This document shows, in pieces, positions 41,012 through 49,900 of a DNA stretch of 64,000 bases. The notes beneath the pieces were generated by a model. That model worked only from the letters and a program-made list of their open reading frames with translations, had not been told where the DNA came from and searched no databases. The position numbers and the translations under genes were made by a program. Numbering within the stretch: position 1 is the first letter of the stretch; the number at the start of each line of letters is the position of its first letter. Source of the DNA: Chthoniobacter sp. Lineage in GTDB: Bacteria; Verrucomicrobiota; Verrucomicrobiia; Chthoniobacterales; Chthoniobacteraceae. The stretch is taken from contig JAIOPH010000036.1 in the NCBI GenBank assembly GCA_021414005.1, forward strand, positions 1 to 64,000, given 5' to 3'.

Positions 41012-42028
41012 TCAGCGCCGCGCCAGCTCCAGCAGTTTTTGCAAATTCGGCAGGGTGCCGAGCGCGATCATCTGGCAGCCGGCCTCCAGGACCGTTTCGC
41101 TATGGGGACGCGTGTTCCACCGGCCGTCGGCGTGTTTGCACGCCAGCACCGTCACATCGAAATCATGCCTCGCCTGCGCCGCCACCAGCGGCAGTCCGAC
41201 GAGCGGCGAAGTCGGCGCGATTCTGATCTGCTCCAGCACCAACTCCAAACCGCTGGTGTGCGAAACCTCATCGAGGAAATCCGCCACATCCGGCCGCACC
41301 AGCATCGTGACCATGCGGCGGCCGGTGATGTGATACGGCAGAATCACGCGGCTCGCCCCGGCCCGACGCAGTTTGGCCTCGGACTCCTCGACATCGGCTC
41401 GCGCCACGATGGTGAGATCCGGGCGCAGACTGCGCGCCGTGAGGACGATGAACACGTTGTCGGCGTCGGTTTTGGCGCACGCCACGAGTCCCCTCGCCCG
41501 CTCAATGCCGGCCTGTCGCAACACGCTTTCCAGCGCGGCATCGCCCGCCACAGCCAGCGCACCGGTTTCCTGAACGCGCGCGACCTTTTCCGGCTGCAAC
41601 TCAATCACGACAAAGGGAAGCTTCTCGTTCCCAAGCTCGGCAATCACGTTGCGCCCCACGCGCCCGTAGCCGCAGACGATGAAGTGATTGGAAAGTTCAG
41701 TCAGCATACGACGTCGTTTTTGATTCACCCAATACCGCCGCCATTCGCCGGTGAAGACAATTTGCGCCACCTGCGTCAGCGCGTAGGCCCCCAGCACTCC
41801 GCCGCTCGCGATGAGCCCTATCGTAAAAATCCTCCCGCCCGGAGACAGCGGATGCACTTCCCCGTAGCCGACCGTGGCGAGCGTGGTCACAGTCATGTAG
41901 AGCGCGTCCAGCACCGACCAGCGCTCGATCCAGCAATAGCCCGCCACGCCGATGGCCGGAAGTACCAGCAGGCCGGCCACGATGGGCGCAAAGCGGTCGA
42001 AAATCCGCTGGCGGGGCGCTCGGCTCAT
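41012..42028 (-). CDS. potassium channel with RCK (TrkA-N/TrkA-C) domains
   Basis: The 338-residue protein has two membrane helices (about 12-35 and 65-92) flanking a pore with MTVTTLATVGYGEVHPLSPG, including the TVGYG selectivity filter. A cytoplasmic RCK part follows: NHFIVCGYGRVGRNVIAEL (Rossmann NAD-binding motif, about 113-131), GDAALESVLRQAGIERA, and a TrkA-C domain (about 240-338). It matches two-TM ligand-gated potassium channels such as MthK, though with a complete Rossmann glycine motif. The start at 42028 is the first Met before helix 1. Neighbouring genes give no functional hint. Confidence 0.9.
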   Translation of the reverse strand: MSRAPRQRIFDRFAPIVAGLLVLPAIGVAGYCWIERWSVLDALYMTVTTLATVGYGEVHPLSPGGRIFTIGLIASGGVLGAYALTQVAQIVFTGEWRRYWVNQKRRRMLTELSNHFIVCGYGRVGRNVIAELGNEKLPFVVIELQPEKVARVQETGALAVAGDAALESVLRQAGIERARGLVACAKTDADNVFIVLTARSLRPDLTIVARADVEESEAKLRRAGASRVILPYHITGRRMVTMLVRPDVADFLDEVSHTSGLELVLEQIRIAPTSPLVGLPLVAAQARHDFDVTVLACKHADGRWNTRPHSETVLEAGCQMIALGTLPNLQKLLELARR

Positions 42029-42138
42029 GGAGGTGAAAGGCGATCATGTTTCATCGGATACAGGCCGGCAATCCCGACCATGCGCGCATTCCTATCACGA
42101 CTTCGCCGCGGGCCGCACGCGCGTTTGTGGCCGACAGG

Positions 42139-43080
42139 CTAGAAGAGTTCGCCTTGGACTGGCGGAGGAGCGGCGGGAATGGCGGGCGTGACGGGGACTT
42201 CGGAGCGGAATTCGGCGCGGACTTCGGCGAGGAGGGATTTGAATTCACATTTCTCCAGCTCCACGGCGAGGTCCGTCGGGCGCGGTTGCAGCGCGAGATC
42301 GTTGAGCGCCGAGGGAAGCGGTAGGTCGAGATCGAGGCGGACCATCTCGCGGTTCTGTTCGATCTGCGCACGGGAAGAAGTGAGCTTTTCGCGGATGCGC
42401 GCGTTTTTCACCGCGCCAAGATCGGCGAGGAGCGCATCGAGCGAGCCGTGCGTGGCGAGGAGGGCGGCTGCGCCTTTCGGGCCGAGTCCGGGGACGCCGG
42501 GGATGTTGTCGGCGCTGTCGCCGATGAGCGCGAGCACGTCGGCGATTTGCGGCGGGGTCACGTCCCACTTTTTCCGCACGGACTCGGCGCCGAGGAGGGC
42601 AAAGGTATCACCCGGAGCGGCGAGGTCGGTCTTGTTCGTGGAATAGACTTTGATGTGGTCATCCACGAGTTGGAAGAGATCCTTGTCGTTGGTCGCGAGG
42701 ACGACTTCGTCGCCGCGGGCGCGGGCGGCAATCGCGTAGGAGGCCATGAGGTCATCGGCTTCCGTGTCGGGCAGCGAGAGGCTGGCGAAGCCGAGAAGCG
42801 GCACGATGTTTTGAATGAAAGTAAGCTGCGGGCGCATGGTGTCGGGCATCTCGGCGCGCTGCTGTTTGTAGGCGGGCTGCAGGGCGACGCGGCGCTGCGG
42901 CATGCCGCAATCCCAAACGACTGCGCCGAGGTCGGGCGACAGATCGCGCACCATGCGGCGCACCGTTTTCACGAAGCCGTAGATGGCATTGACCGGAACG
43001 CCGGCAGAGGTGGAAAGGTCGCGAATGGCGAAGAAGGAGCGATAGACGTAATAGTGGCCGTCGATGAGGAGGAGTTTCAC
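42139..43080 (-). CDS. 5'-3' exonuclease (Pol I N-terminal-like flap nuclease)
   Basis: The 313-residue protein corresponds to the 5' nuclease domain of DNA polymerase I as a separate enzyme. KLLLIDGHYYVYRSFFAI opens the fold, DTEADDLMASYAIA and VVLATNDKDLFQLVDD carry metal-binding acids, and IGDSADNIPGVPGLGPKG is the helix-3-turn-helix DNA-binding motif. The last five residues, QGELF, resemble the sliding-clamp-binding pentapeptide (QL[S/D]LF). It may trim flaps or RNA primers. Length (about 250-320) fits stand-alone members. No polymerase gene is adjacent. Confidence 0.9.
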   Translation of the reverse strand: MKLLLIDGHYYVYRSFFAIRDLSTSAGVPVNAIYGFVKTVRRMVRDLSPDLGAVVWDCGMPQRRVALQPAYKQQRAEMPDTMRPQLTFIQNIVPLLGFASLSLPDTEADDLMASYAIAARARGDEVVLATNDKDLFQLVDDHIKVYSTNKTDLAAPGDTFALLGAESVRKKWDVTPPQIADVLALIGDSADNIPGVPGLGPKGAAALLATHGSLDALLADLGAVKNARIREKLTSSRAQIEQNREMVRLDLDLPLPSALNDLALQPRPTDLAVELEKCEFKSLLAEVRAEFRSEVPVTPAIPAAPPPVQGELF

Positions 43081-43211
43081 AAAAGACGAATGGCGGATGT
43101 GGCCGGACGAAAGAAGCGGGAAATGGAAGGCCGGCGGGAGCGGTTGGGTGTTCGTCGCTCGACATTCCGCATTGCCCTCCCCCGCGCGCCTCCCGTAAAA
43201 ACCGCCGCATT

Positions 43212-44237
43212 ATGTCCTGCTATCACGCATCCATCGAAGGCGCCCAGCACGGCGCGAAATCCCTCCCCGACTTCCTCGCCTACGCCAAGCGCAGCGGCGC
43301 GACCGGCGCCCAACCGAGCAACTACATGCTCCAGGGCGGCAAGCTCTTTCAGTCCGCGAAAGAAATCCGCGCGACGTTTGAAAAGGCCGGCATGACGCTC
43401 GACGGCGTGAGCGCGCACTGCCCGATCTGGGTCCACACCACCGCGTGGACCGAGTCGCCCACCATCCGCCCGTTCATCCCGCCGGATGTCGCGAAAAAAT
43501 CGCCCGCCGAAATCGAGAAATGGGCCGAGAACTACGTCCTCAAACTCCTCGACCTGCTCGCCGAGTTGAAAGTGAAGGTGCTCCCGATGTTTTGGGGCGT
43601 CGCCTTTGGCTGGGAACTGGCGAGCGGCTACCCGTGGGGTTTCTGGGCCGGGCCGGGCTACGACCTGATCAAGGCCGGGCAGGAGCGTTTCGTGAAGAAG
43701 ACGAAGAAGATCCGCGACCACGCCCGCAAGCTCGGCATCAAGCTCTGCCACGAAATCCATCCCGGCACCGCCGCGATGACGGCTGACGATTTCCTCATGC
43801 TGGTGAAGATCACCGACGGCGACAAATCCATGGCCGTGAACGCCGATCCGTCGCACTGCTGGGAGGGCGAATCGTGGGAGACGCGCTTCACCAAGGTCGG
43901 TGCCTACATCTACGCCGCGCACGTGAAGAATTTCACCATCCGCCCCGGCTTCCCGCTGCGCACCATGGAGCCAAACTGGCCGGGCCGCGCCATGCAGTTC
44001 ACCGACCTGCCGAGCGGCGACCTGAATATGAACCGCTACGTCGAGCTGCTGCTCAATGTCGGCTTCGCCTCGCGCTACTGCCAGCTCCACGGCACCAAGA
44101 CCGCGCCGCTCGTGGTCGAAGCCGAGAGCGCCCACCGCGACCTCGACAGCACCAGCGCGAATGGCATCGGCTACGTCCGCGACCACCTCCTCATCACGCC
44201 CGCTGCCGGGAGCTTTGAGGACGGCATGGGCGCGTAA
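43212..44237 (+). CDS. sugar phosphate isomerase/epimerase-like (AP endonuclease family 2) protein
   Basis: The 341-residue TIM-barrel protein contains the metal-site blocks of the xylose-isomerase-like family: KLCHEIHPGTAAMTADDFLM (Glu and His), MAVNADPSHCWEGE (Asp and His), AAHVKNFTIRP and LVVEAESAHRDLD (final Glu). Family members isomerise or epimerise sugars or inositols, and relatives are abundant in planctomycetes and verrucomicrobia. The substrate is unknown. The ATG at 43212 leads straight into MSCYHASIEGAQHGAKSLPD. It is divergent from the exonuclease gene across about 130 bp. Confidence 0.82.
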   Translation: MSCYHASIEGAQHGAKSLPDFLAYAKRSGATGAQPSNYMLQGGKLFQSAKEIRATFEKAGMTLDGVSAHCPIWVHTTAWTESPTIRPFIPPDVAKKSPAEIEKWAENYVLKLLDLLAELKVKVLPMFWGVAFGWELASGYPWGFWAGPGYDLIKAGQERFVKKTKKIRDHARKLGIKLCHEIHPGTAAMTADDFLMLVKITDGDKSMAVNADPSHCWEGESWETRFTKVGAYIYAAHVKNFTIRPGFPLRTMEPNWPGRAMQFTDLPSGDLNMNRYVELLLNVGFASRYCQLHGTKTAPLVVEAESAHRDLDSTSANGIGYVRDHLLITPAAGSFEDGMGA

Positions 44238-44398
44238 AGACGTTCCCGTTTTGGCGTCCGCGGACGCAGCCGATCCCCTCGCACGAGCCCCTGCGGAATT
44301 GTTATTCGAGGGTGTTCGTGATGGAGAAATAGATGACGAACGCCGGCGTTGCGCGCATGGCTCGGGATCGTTAGCGTGCGCGCTCTTTTTCTCCGCTT

Positions 44399-45784
44399 AT
44401 GAATCCCGAGTTTCGTCACGTTCATTTCATCGGCATCTGCGGCACCGCCATGGGCGCGGTCGCCGCGGCGATGCGCGCGCAGGGCTTTACTGTTACTGGC
44501 TCGGATTCCGCGGTGTATCCGCCGATGTCCACCTTCCTGGAAAGCCACGGCATCAAGCTCAGTGAGGGCTACAAGCCGGAGAACATCCCGACGCAGGCCG
44601 ATCTCATCGTGGTGGGCAACGCCATCTCGCGCGGCAACCCGGAGGTGGAGGCGGTGCTCAACCGCAAGCTCTACTACCTCTCGCTGCCGGAGACGCTGAA
44701 GCAGTTCTTCCTGCGCGGGCGGCACAATCTCGTGGTCACCGGCACGCATGGCAAGACGACCACGACCTCGATGCTCGCGTGGATTTTGCAAAGCGCGGGG
44801 CTGAACCCGGCCTACATGATCGGCGGCATCGCGAACAACCTCGGCCAGGGCGCGAGCCTGCACGATGCGCGGCACGTGGTCATCGAGGGCGACGAGTACG
44901 ACACGGCGTTTTTCGACAAGCGCTCGAAGTTTCTCCACTACCTCCCGGAGCTGGTGATCGTGAACAACATCGAGTTCGACCACGCCGACATCTTCGAGGA
45001 TCTCGACGCGATCAAGCTGAGCTTCACGCGGCTGCTGAACATTGTGCCGGAGAACGGCATGGTGCTGATCAATGGCGACGACGCGAACTGCATCGACGTC
45101 GCGAAGATCACACGCGCGCAGCTCGTGGAGGTCGGCTTTTCGGAAAACGCCGCGCGCCACATTCGCGACGTGCGCTATCACCCGACGGGCTCGGAGTTTA
45201 CGTTGCTCGACACGCGCTTCTCCATCCAACTCGTGGGCGAATACAACGTGCGCAACGCGGCGATGGCGATCAGCGCGGCGCATTTCTACGGCGTACCGCT
45301 CGATGCGATTGCCAAGGCGATGGCGGCGTTCGAGGGCGTCAAGCGGCGGCAGGAAGTGCGTGGCGAAGTGCGCGGGATTACGGTGATCGACGATTTCGGG
45401 CACCATCCCACGGCCATCCGCGAGACGCTGCGCGGGCTGCGGCACCAGTATCCAGGGCGGCGGCTGTGGGCGATTTTCGAGCCGCGCTCAAACACCACAC
45501 GGCGCGCCGTTTTTCAGCACGAACTCCCCGCCGCGCTCGCGCACGCCGACGGCGTGATCCTCGCGCAGGTCGCACGGCAGGAGCAACTCGCCGCCGATGA
45601 TCGTCTCGACCCCACGCAAGTCGTGGCCGACATCGCGGCGGCGGGGAAGCCCGCGTTTTATGAGCCCGATGTGAGCGCGATCATCGCCCGGTTGCAGCCG
45701 CTCGTGGAGGAAGGCGACGTCATCGTCATCCTTAGTAACGGCGGCTTCGGCAACATTCACGAGCGGCTGCTCGCGGAGCTGTGA
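44399..45784 (+). CDS. mpl: UDP-N-acetylmuramate:L-alanyl-gamma-D-glutamyl-meso-diaminopimelate ligase
   Basis: The 461-residue Mur-ligase-family enzyme reattaches recycled murein tripeptide to UDP-MurNAc. HFIGICGTAMGAVAAAMRAQ (about 9-28) is the N-terminal UDP-binding loop, VVTGTHGKTTTTSML (about 112-126) the ATP-binding P-loop, IEGDEYDTAFFDKRSKFLHY (about 162-181) the Mpl-specific block, and IDDFGHHPTAIRETL, IFEPRSNTTRR and ILSNGGFGNIHERL the C-terminal domain. Length matches Mpl (about 450-460) and the sequence differs from MurC at the DEYD-T-A-F-F-D-K motif. The gene implies meso-DAP peptidoglycan and cell-wall recycling. Confidence 0.93.
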   Translation: MNPEFRHVHFIGICGTAMGAVAAAMRAQGFTVTGSDSAVYPPMSTFLESHGIKLSEGYKPENIPTQADLIVVGNAISRGNPEVEAVLNRKLYYLSLPETLKQFFLRGRHNLVVTGTHGKTTTTSMLAWILQSAGLNPAYMIGGIANNLGQGASLHDARHVVIEGDEYDTAFFDKRSKFLHYLPELVIVNNIEFDHADIFEDLDAIKLSFTRLLNIVPENGMVLINGDDANCIDVAKITRAQLVEVGFSENAARHIRDVRYHPTGSEFTLLDTRFSIQLVGEYNVRNAAMAISAAHFYGVPLDAIAKAMAAFEGVKRRQEVRGEVRGITVIDDFGHHPTAIRETLRGLRHQYPGRRLWAIFEPRSNTTRRAVFQHELPAALAHADGVILAQVARQEQLAADDRLDPTQVVADIAAAGKPAFYEPDVSAIIARLQPLVEEGDVIVILSNGGFGNIHERLLAEL

Positions 45785-45792
45785 ACACCCGT

Positions 45793-45899
45793 CATCCTGA
45801 GCGCAGTTCCGCTCCCGGCATTGCGGGAAGGAACGGAGTCGAGCCGAGGCTTAGCGAGACAGCCGAGTGGGCGGAGGCGGGGAGGCAACGACCTCTAAC
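45793..45899 (+). repeat. CATCCTGAGCGCAGT repeat R6 (forward, expanded)
   Basis: The element starts CATCCTGAGCGCAGTTCCGC and ends GACCTCTAAC, but is about twice the usual length because of internal duplication of the GAG-rich middle. It pairs inversely with R7 across about 65 bp. Confidence 0.8.
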
Positions 45900-45964
45900 T
45901 ATTCCGTGGGCGGAGGCGGCAGGCGACGTAAGCCGCTTCACCCACCGCCTCCGCCCGCGAAAAG

Positions 45965-46023
45965 TTAGAGGTCCTTCGACTGCGCTTCGCCCGCCTTTCC
46001 GCCTCCGCTCCGCTCAGGATGAC
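45965..46023 (-). repeat. CATCCTGAGCGGAGC repeat R7 (reverse)
   Basis: GTTAGAGGTCCTTCGACTGC to CCGCTCCGCTCAGGATGAC, the inverse partner of R6. The gap 45785-46057 between mpl and the next gene consists almost entirely of this inverted pair. Confidence 0.85.
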
Positions 46024-46057
46024 GGCGTGGAGTGACGCGTCCCCTCCGAATTCCACC

Positions 46058-46804
46058 ATGCCACATCGCGCTCACGATTACCGGCACCTGATCGCGCGCT
46101 GGCGCGCCGTCGCCCGCACGGCGAGGCTGCCGCTGCGGCGGTTGGTGAGCACGAAGCTGCACGATCTTTACTACCTGCGAAGCAAGGCGCTGTCAGCCGC
46201 GGGCGGCATTTACATTTCGGCGGGTGTTCATGGCGATGAACCCGGCGCGACCGAAGGACTCATCGGGTGGGCCGAAAAAAATGTGCGCCGGCTTCCCGAT
46301 TTGCCGCTGCTCCTGCTGCCGTGCCTTAACCCATGGGGCCTCGCGAACAACGTGCGCCTGAACGAAGATGGACTCGATCTCAATCGCATTTTTCATCGCG
46401 ACGACCAGACCGTGGTCAGCGCGGTGAAGCAAATCGTCGCGCCGCACCAGTTCGACGCCGCGCTAATGCTGCACGAGGACTACGACGGCCAGGGCCTTTA
46501 CCTTTACGAAGTCGAGCGCGTGCGACCGCAATGGGGGGAGGCGCTCCTCGCCGCCGCCCGCCCGCATCTCCCGCCAGACCCGCGCATCCGCATCGACGGA
46601 CGCAAGGTGACCAACGGTATTCATCGCCGTCGCATCGACCCGAAGCGCTTCGCGCGCATGGGCTATCCCGAGGCGATCTGGTTCCACCTGAAACACGCCG
46701 CCCGCTCGCTGACCATCGAGACCCCATCGGAGTTTGCGCTCGAACGCCGCGTCGCTGCGCACATGGCGATTATTGAGGAGAGCGTGCGGTTGGCCGTTCG
46801 GTGA
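46058..46804 (+). CDS. M14-type zinc hydrolase (succinylglutamate desuccinylase/carboxypeptidase-like)
   Basis: The 248-residue protein has zinc ligands His58 and Glu61 in ISAGVHGDEPGATEGL, the third ligand His139 in ALMLHEDYDGQG, an Asn-Arg substrate site in LNEDGLDLNRIFH (about 101-113) and the catalytic Glu221 in TIETPSEF. This is the M14/AstE-aspartoacylase fold. There is no signal peptide, so it is cytoplasmic. Substrates in this group range from acyl-amino acids to murein peptides; the neighbouring mpl gene makes a murein-peptide role attractive but unproven. ATG 46058 is chosen since upstream in-frame codons lie next to repeat R7. Confidence 0.82.
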   Translation: MPHRAHDYRHLIARWRAVARTARLPLRRLVSTKLHDLYYLRSKALSAAGGIYISAGVHGDEPGATEGLIGWAEKNVRRLPDLPLLLLPCLNPWGLANNVRLNEDGLDLNRIFHRDDQTVVSAVKQIVAPHQFDAALMLHEDYDGQGLYLYEVERVRPQWGEALLAAARPHLPPDPRIRIDGRKVTNGIHRRRIDPKRFARMGYPEAIWFHLKHAARSLTIETPSEFALERRVAAHMAIIEESVRLAVR

Positions 46805-46997
46805 ACGGCTCGCTCGGCGCGTGATGCGGCGCAGAGCATGGGTTTTCCGTGGAACAGCGCCTGTGGACCGCTCGCCGCAATGAAGAATGGCAAATGCGCG
46901 GTGGTGTTCGAGATCCGCGCTGTCGGTCACCTTGCCCGCTCTTTTCGACGCGACCTTTCCCACGGACATCCGCGAAGCCGCCCCTGAAAAACCTTTG
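46805..46997. other. 193-bp convergent gap, nothing recognised
   Basis: The sequence between the M14 hydrolase gene and the end of the giant PEP-CTERM gene shows no open frame with recognisable motifs and no clear terminator hairpin with a T-run. Confidence 0.4.
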
Positions 46998-49900
46998 CTA
47001 CTCCTGCCGACGACGGCGGTTGAGCAGGCCCAGCGCGCCGACCAGCAGCAGCCCGATTGTGCCGGGCTCGGGCACCACGGCGGAGCCGCCGAGGCTCGGG
47101 GCCTTGCCGCCGCCGCTGAAGGCGGCCACGCCACTCGTGAAGGTCACCGTAGAGCCCGCCCCGATGCTCAGCGAGCTGAGCGTCTGGCTCACGCTGCCAA
47201 ACTTCAGCGTGGTCGCACCGGTGACACTCACTGCGGACGTGCCGTTGCCGAGGACGCTGTTCACATTAGTCGTGCCGGCGGTCGCTGTCAGGTTGCCCAC
47301 TCCCGCGAGGGAGCCGGGAGTCGCCCCGAAATTCAGCGTGCCGCCTCCGCTCTTGGCGATGTCGAATCCGCCGCTGACCGCCCCGTTCACATTGAGGGTC
47401 CCAGCGGTGACAGCCACAGCCAAGTTGCTGCCCAAGGCCACCGGCGCGCTGATTGCCTGCGTGCCTCCGCTCACCGTGATGCTGGGGCTGGCACCCTGCA
47501 AAGTCACCACCGTGGCTCCAGTCACAGTGTAGTCACCAGTCCCGTCAAAGGTCACCGCGTTGAGCATGGGGGCCGCGCCGCTGAGATTGACCGTCACGCT
47601 GCCGGCGGTATTGCCAAACGTCGCGCTGTCCACGTTCGTGAAGCCCGCATCCAAGCCCGGACTGGCCTGGGCCCCGCCGGCGACCGAATCCGTCCAGTTG
47701 CTCCCGGTGTTCCAACTGCCGCTGCCGCCGCTCCACTTCATGTTCCCGGAATAGACTCCGCCCGTCGTGGTGATCGTGCCGCCTCCCACCACCGTGGCTG
47801 TGCCGTTGCTCAGGCCCGGCACGCCGTTGGCATTGCTCGTCAGCGTCAGGCTCGCCGTGCTGGCCAGGCTGCCTGCCGTCGCCGTATTCACGGCAAAGGT
47901 CAGATTGTCGCCGCCGCTCGCGAGCAAGCCGGTGAAGCCTGTCGCCGTCACCTTGGCATTGCCCGTCGTGGCAGAAACATCCAGCGCGTCTTGGAAGCTC
48001 GCGTTGGTCACGGTCTGGTTGCCAAAAGCCACCGTCTGGCTGGCCACACTAGCTCCCGCGTGGACGGTGCCAAAGGCCAGCACCGCCCCGGTGTAGTTCG
48101 CGTTGGCCAAGTCATACGCCCCGCCAGTGAAGTTCACCGTGGTCGAGAGATCCGCGTTGCTCAGCCCGCTCACCCCATTCGCATTGCTGGTTAGCGTCAG
48201 CGCCTTGCTCCCGGCCAAACTTCCGGCCACGCTTCGATCCGCAGAGAACTGGATGCTCGTGTTCGCGACCGCTCCGGACAGGAGGTTGTAGGTCTGCGGG
48301 GTCACCGTCACTGCACCGTTGCTCGTGGTTGTGCCGCTCAGCGCCACATCCAGACTGTCCTGGAAACTCGCATTGGTGACCGTCGCATTCTGCACGCTCA
48401 GGTTCTGTGTCGCCGCTGTGCCACTCGTGCGCACATTGCCAAACGCCACGCCTCCCAGCGTCGGATTGGCAAAGTCATACACCCCGCCATTCACGGTGAC
48501 AGTCTGCCCGGTCAGGGCTGTGCTGGCATAGCCGCTGGTTCCCGTCCCATTGGTCGCCAGGGTAATCGGCACCGTCCCCGTCTTGGCTCCCGCCGTGCCC
48601 GTGTTCGCATTGCCACCCAGACCCACGAGCACACTCGTGTTGTCGGTCGCCCCGGCGGGCAGATTGCTGATACTGCCAGTGGTGGACGCATGCCCAGTGG
48701 GGGTGCCGCCACTGGCATCGAGGCCCTCGCTGAAGGTGTCAGCCGCCGCCGTGTTCTGGATGCTCAGGGCCGACGTGCCAAACGTCCCACCCACCCGCAG
48801 ATTGCCCAAGCTCACCGGCGTGGAAATCGCATTGGCCGCTCCGAAGCGGTAGCCATCGAGAAAAATCCCCTGGCCAGACCCCGTGCCCGCACCACCGTCG
48901 GAAACTGTGAAGTGGAGACCCGCCGGATTGGTAATGCTGCCATTGGAAATGGAACCGCTGCTGGTGGTGGTGTAGGTGGCGATCCGATAACTGCCCGCAC
49001 CGACGCTGCCGAGGGCGCCGACGTTGGCGTTGTCCGTCAGGGTCAGGCTGCCGCCCAGGGCCAGACTACCGGTGATCGCCGTGGCATCGCTGTTGCCGAC
49101 CGAGCTATGGCTGCTCCCCGGCGCGCCGAGCTCCACCGCGTAATTCCCCGCGAGCGTCAGACCCGTGCCAAAGCTTAGCGTGCCAATCGAGTTGCCCGGA
49201 GCCAGCGTGTTACCCGCCGTCACGCTCACCGCCGGGGTGATCGTCCCGCTGCCACTGAGCGTGCCACCGGTGGTGCTAAAGGACACCGCCTGCGAGAGCG
49301 CGGTGCTGGAGTTGTAGTTGAACTCACCCGCGCCAATGGAGACACCGCTCGTGTTGTTGATCGTACCGGTGGAACTGATCGTCAGCTTGCCCGCGCTGAC
49401 CGTAGTCGCTCCCGTGTAGGTGTTGGTGCCGGAGAGGGTCACGCTTCCGCTGGTGGTTTTGGTCATCGTGACACCGGTGCCGGCGAGGTTGGCGCTGGCG
49501 GTGCCGCTTTGTACTGCGTAGGAAGTGCCGGTGAGCACGCCCGTGGTGCCGGTGATGCTGCCGCTGGTCAGTGTCACGGCTCCGACGGTGTCAGAGAAAG
49601 TCTGGATGTCGAAGATGCCGCCGCCCACGGTCACGGCCCCGGTGTCCGCAAGAGCGTTGATGCCTCCGTATTGGATCGTGCCTTGGTTGATGAACGTGCC
49701 GCCCGTGTAGGTGTTGGTGCCGGAGAGGGTCACGCTTCCGCTGGTGGTTTTGGTCATCGTGACACCGGTGCCGGCGAGGTTGGCGCTGACAGTGCCGCTT
49801 TGCACTGCGTAGGAAGTGCCGGTCAGCACGCCGGTGCTGCCGATGATGCTGCCGCTGGCCAGGGTGACGGTGCCGACGGTGTCGGAGAAGGTCTGGATGT

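Noticed and set aside
43083..43211. Possible third copy of the in-frame palindromic element between the exonuclease and isomerase genes
   Set aside because: Only a short ACATTCCGCATTGCC stretch resembles the E1/E2 ends; no second arm could be aligned.
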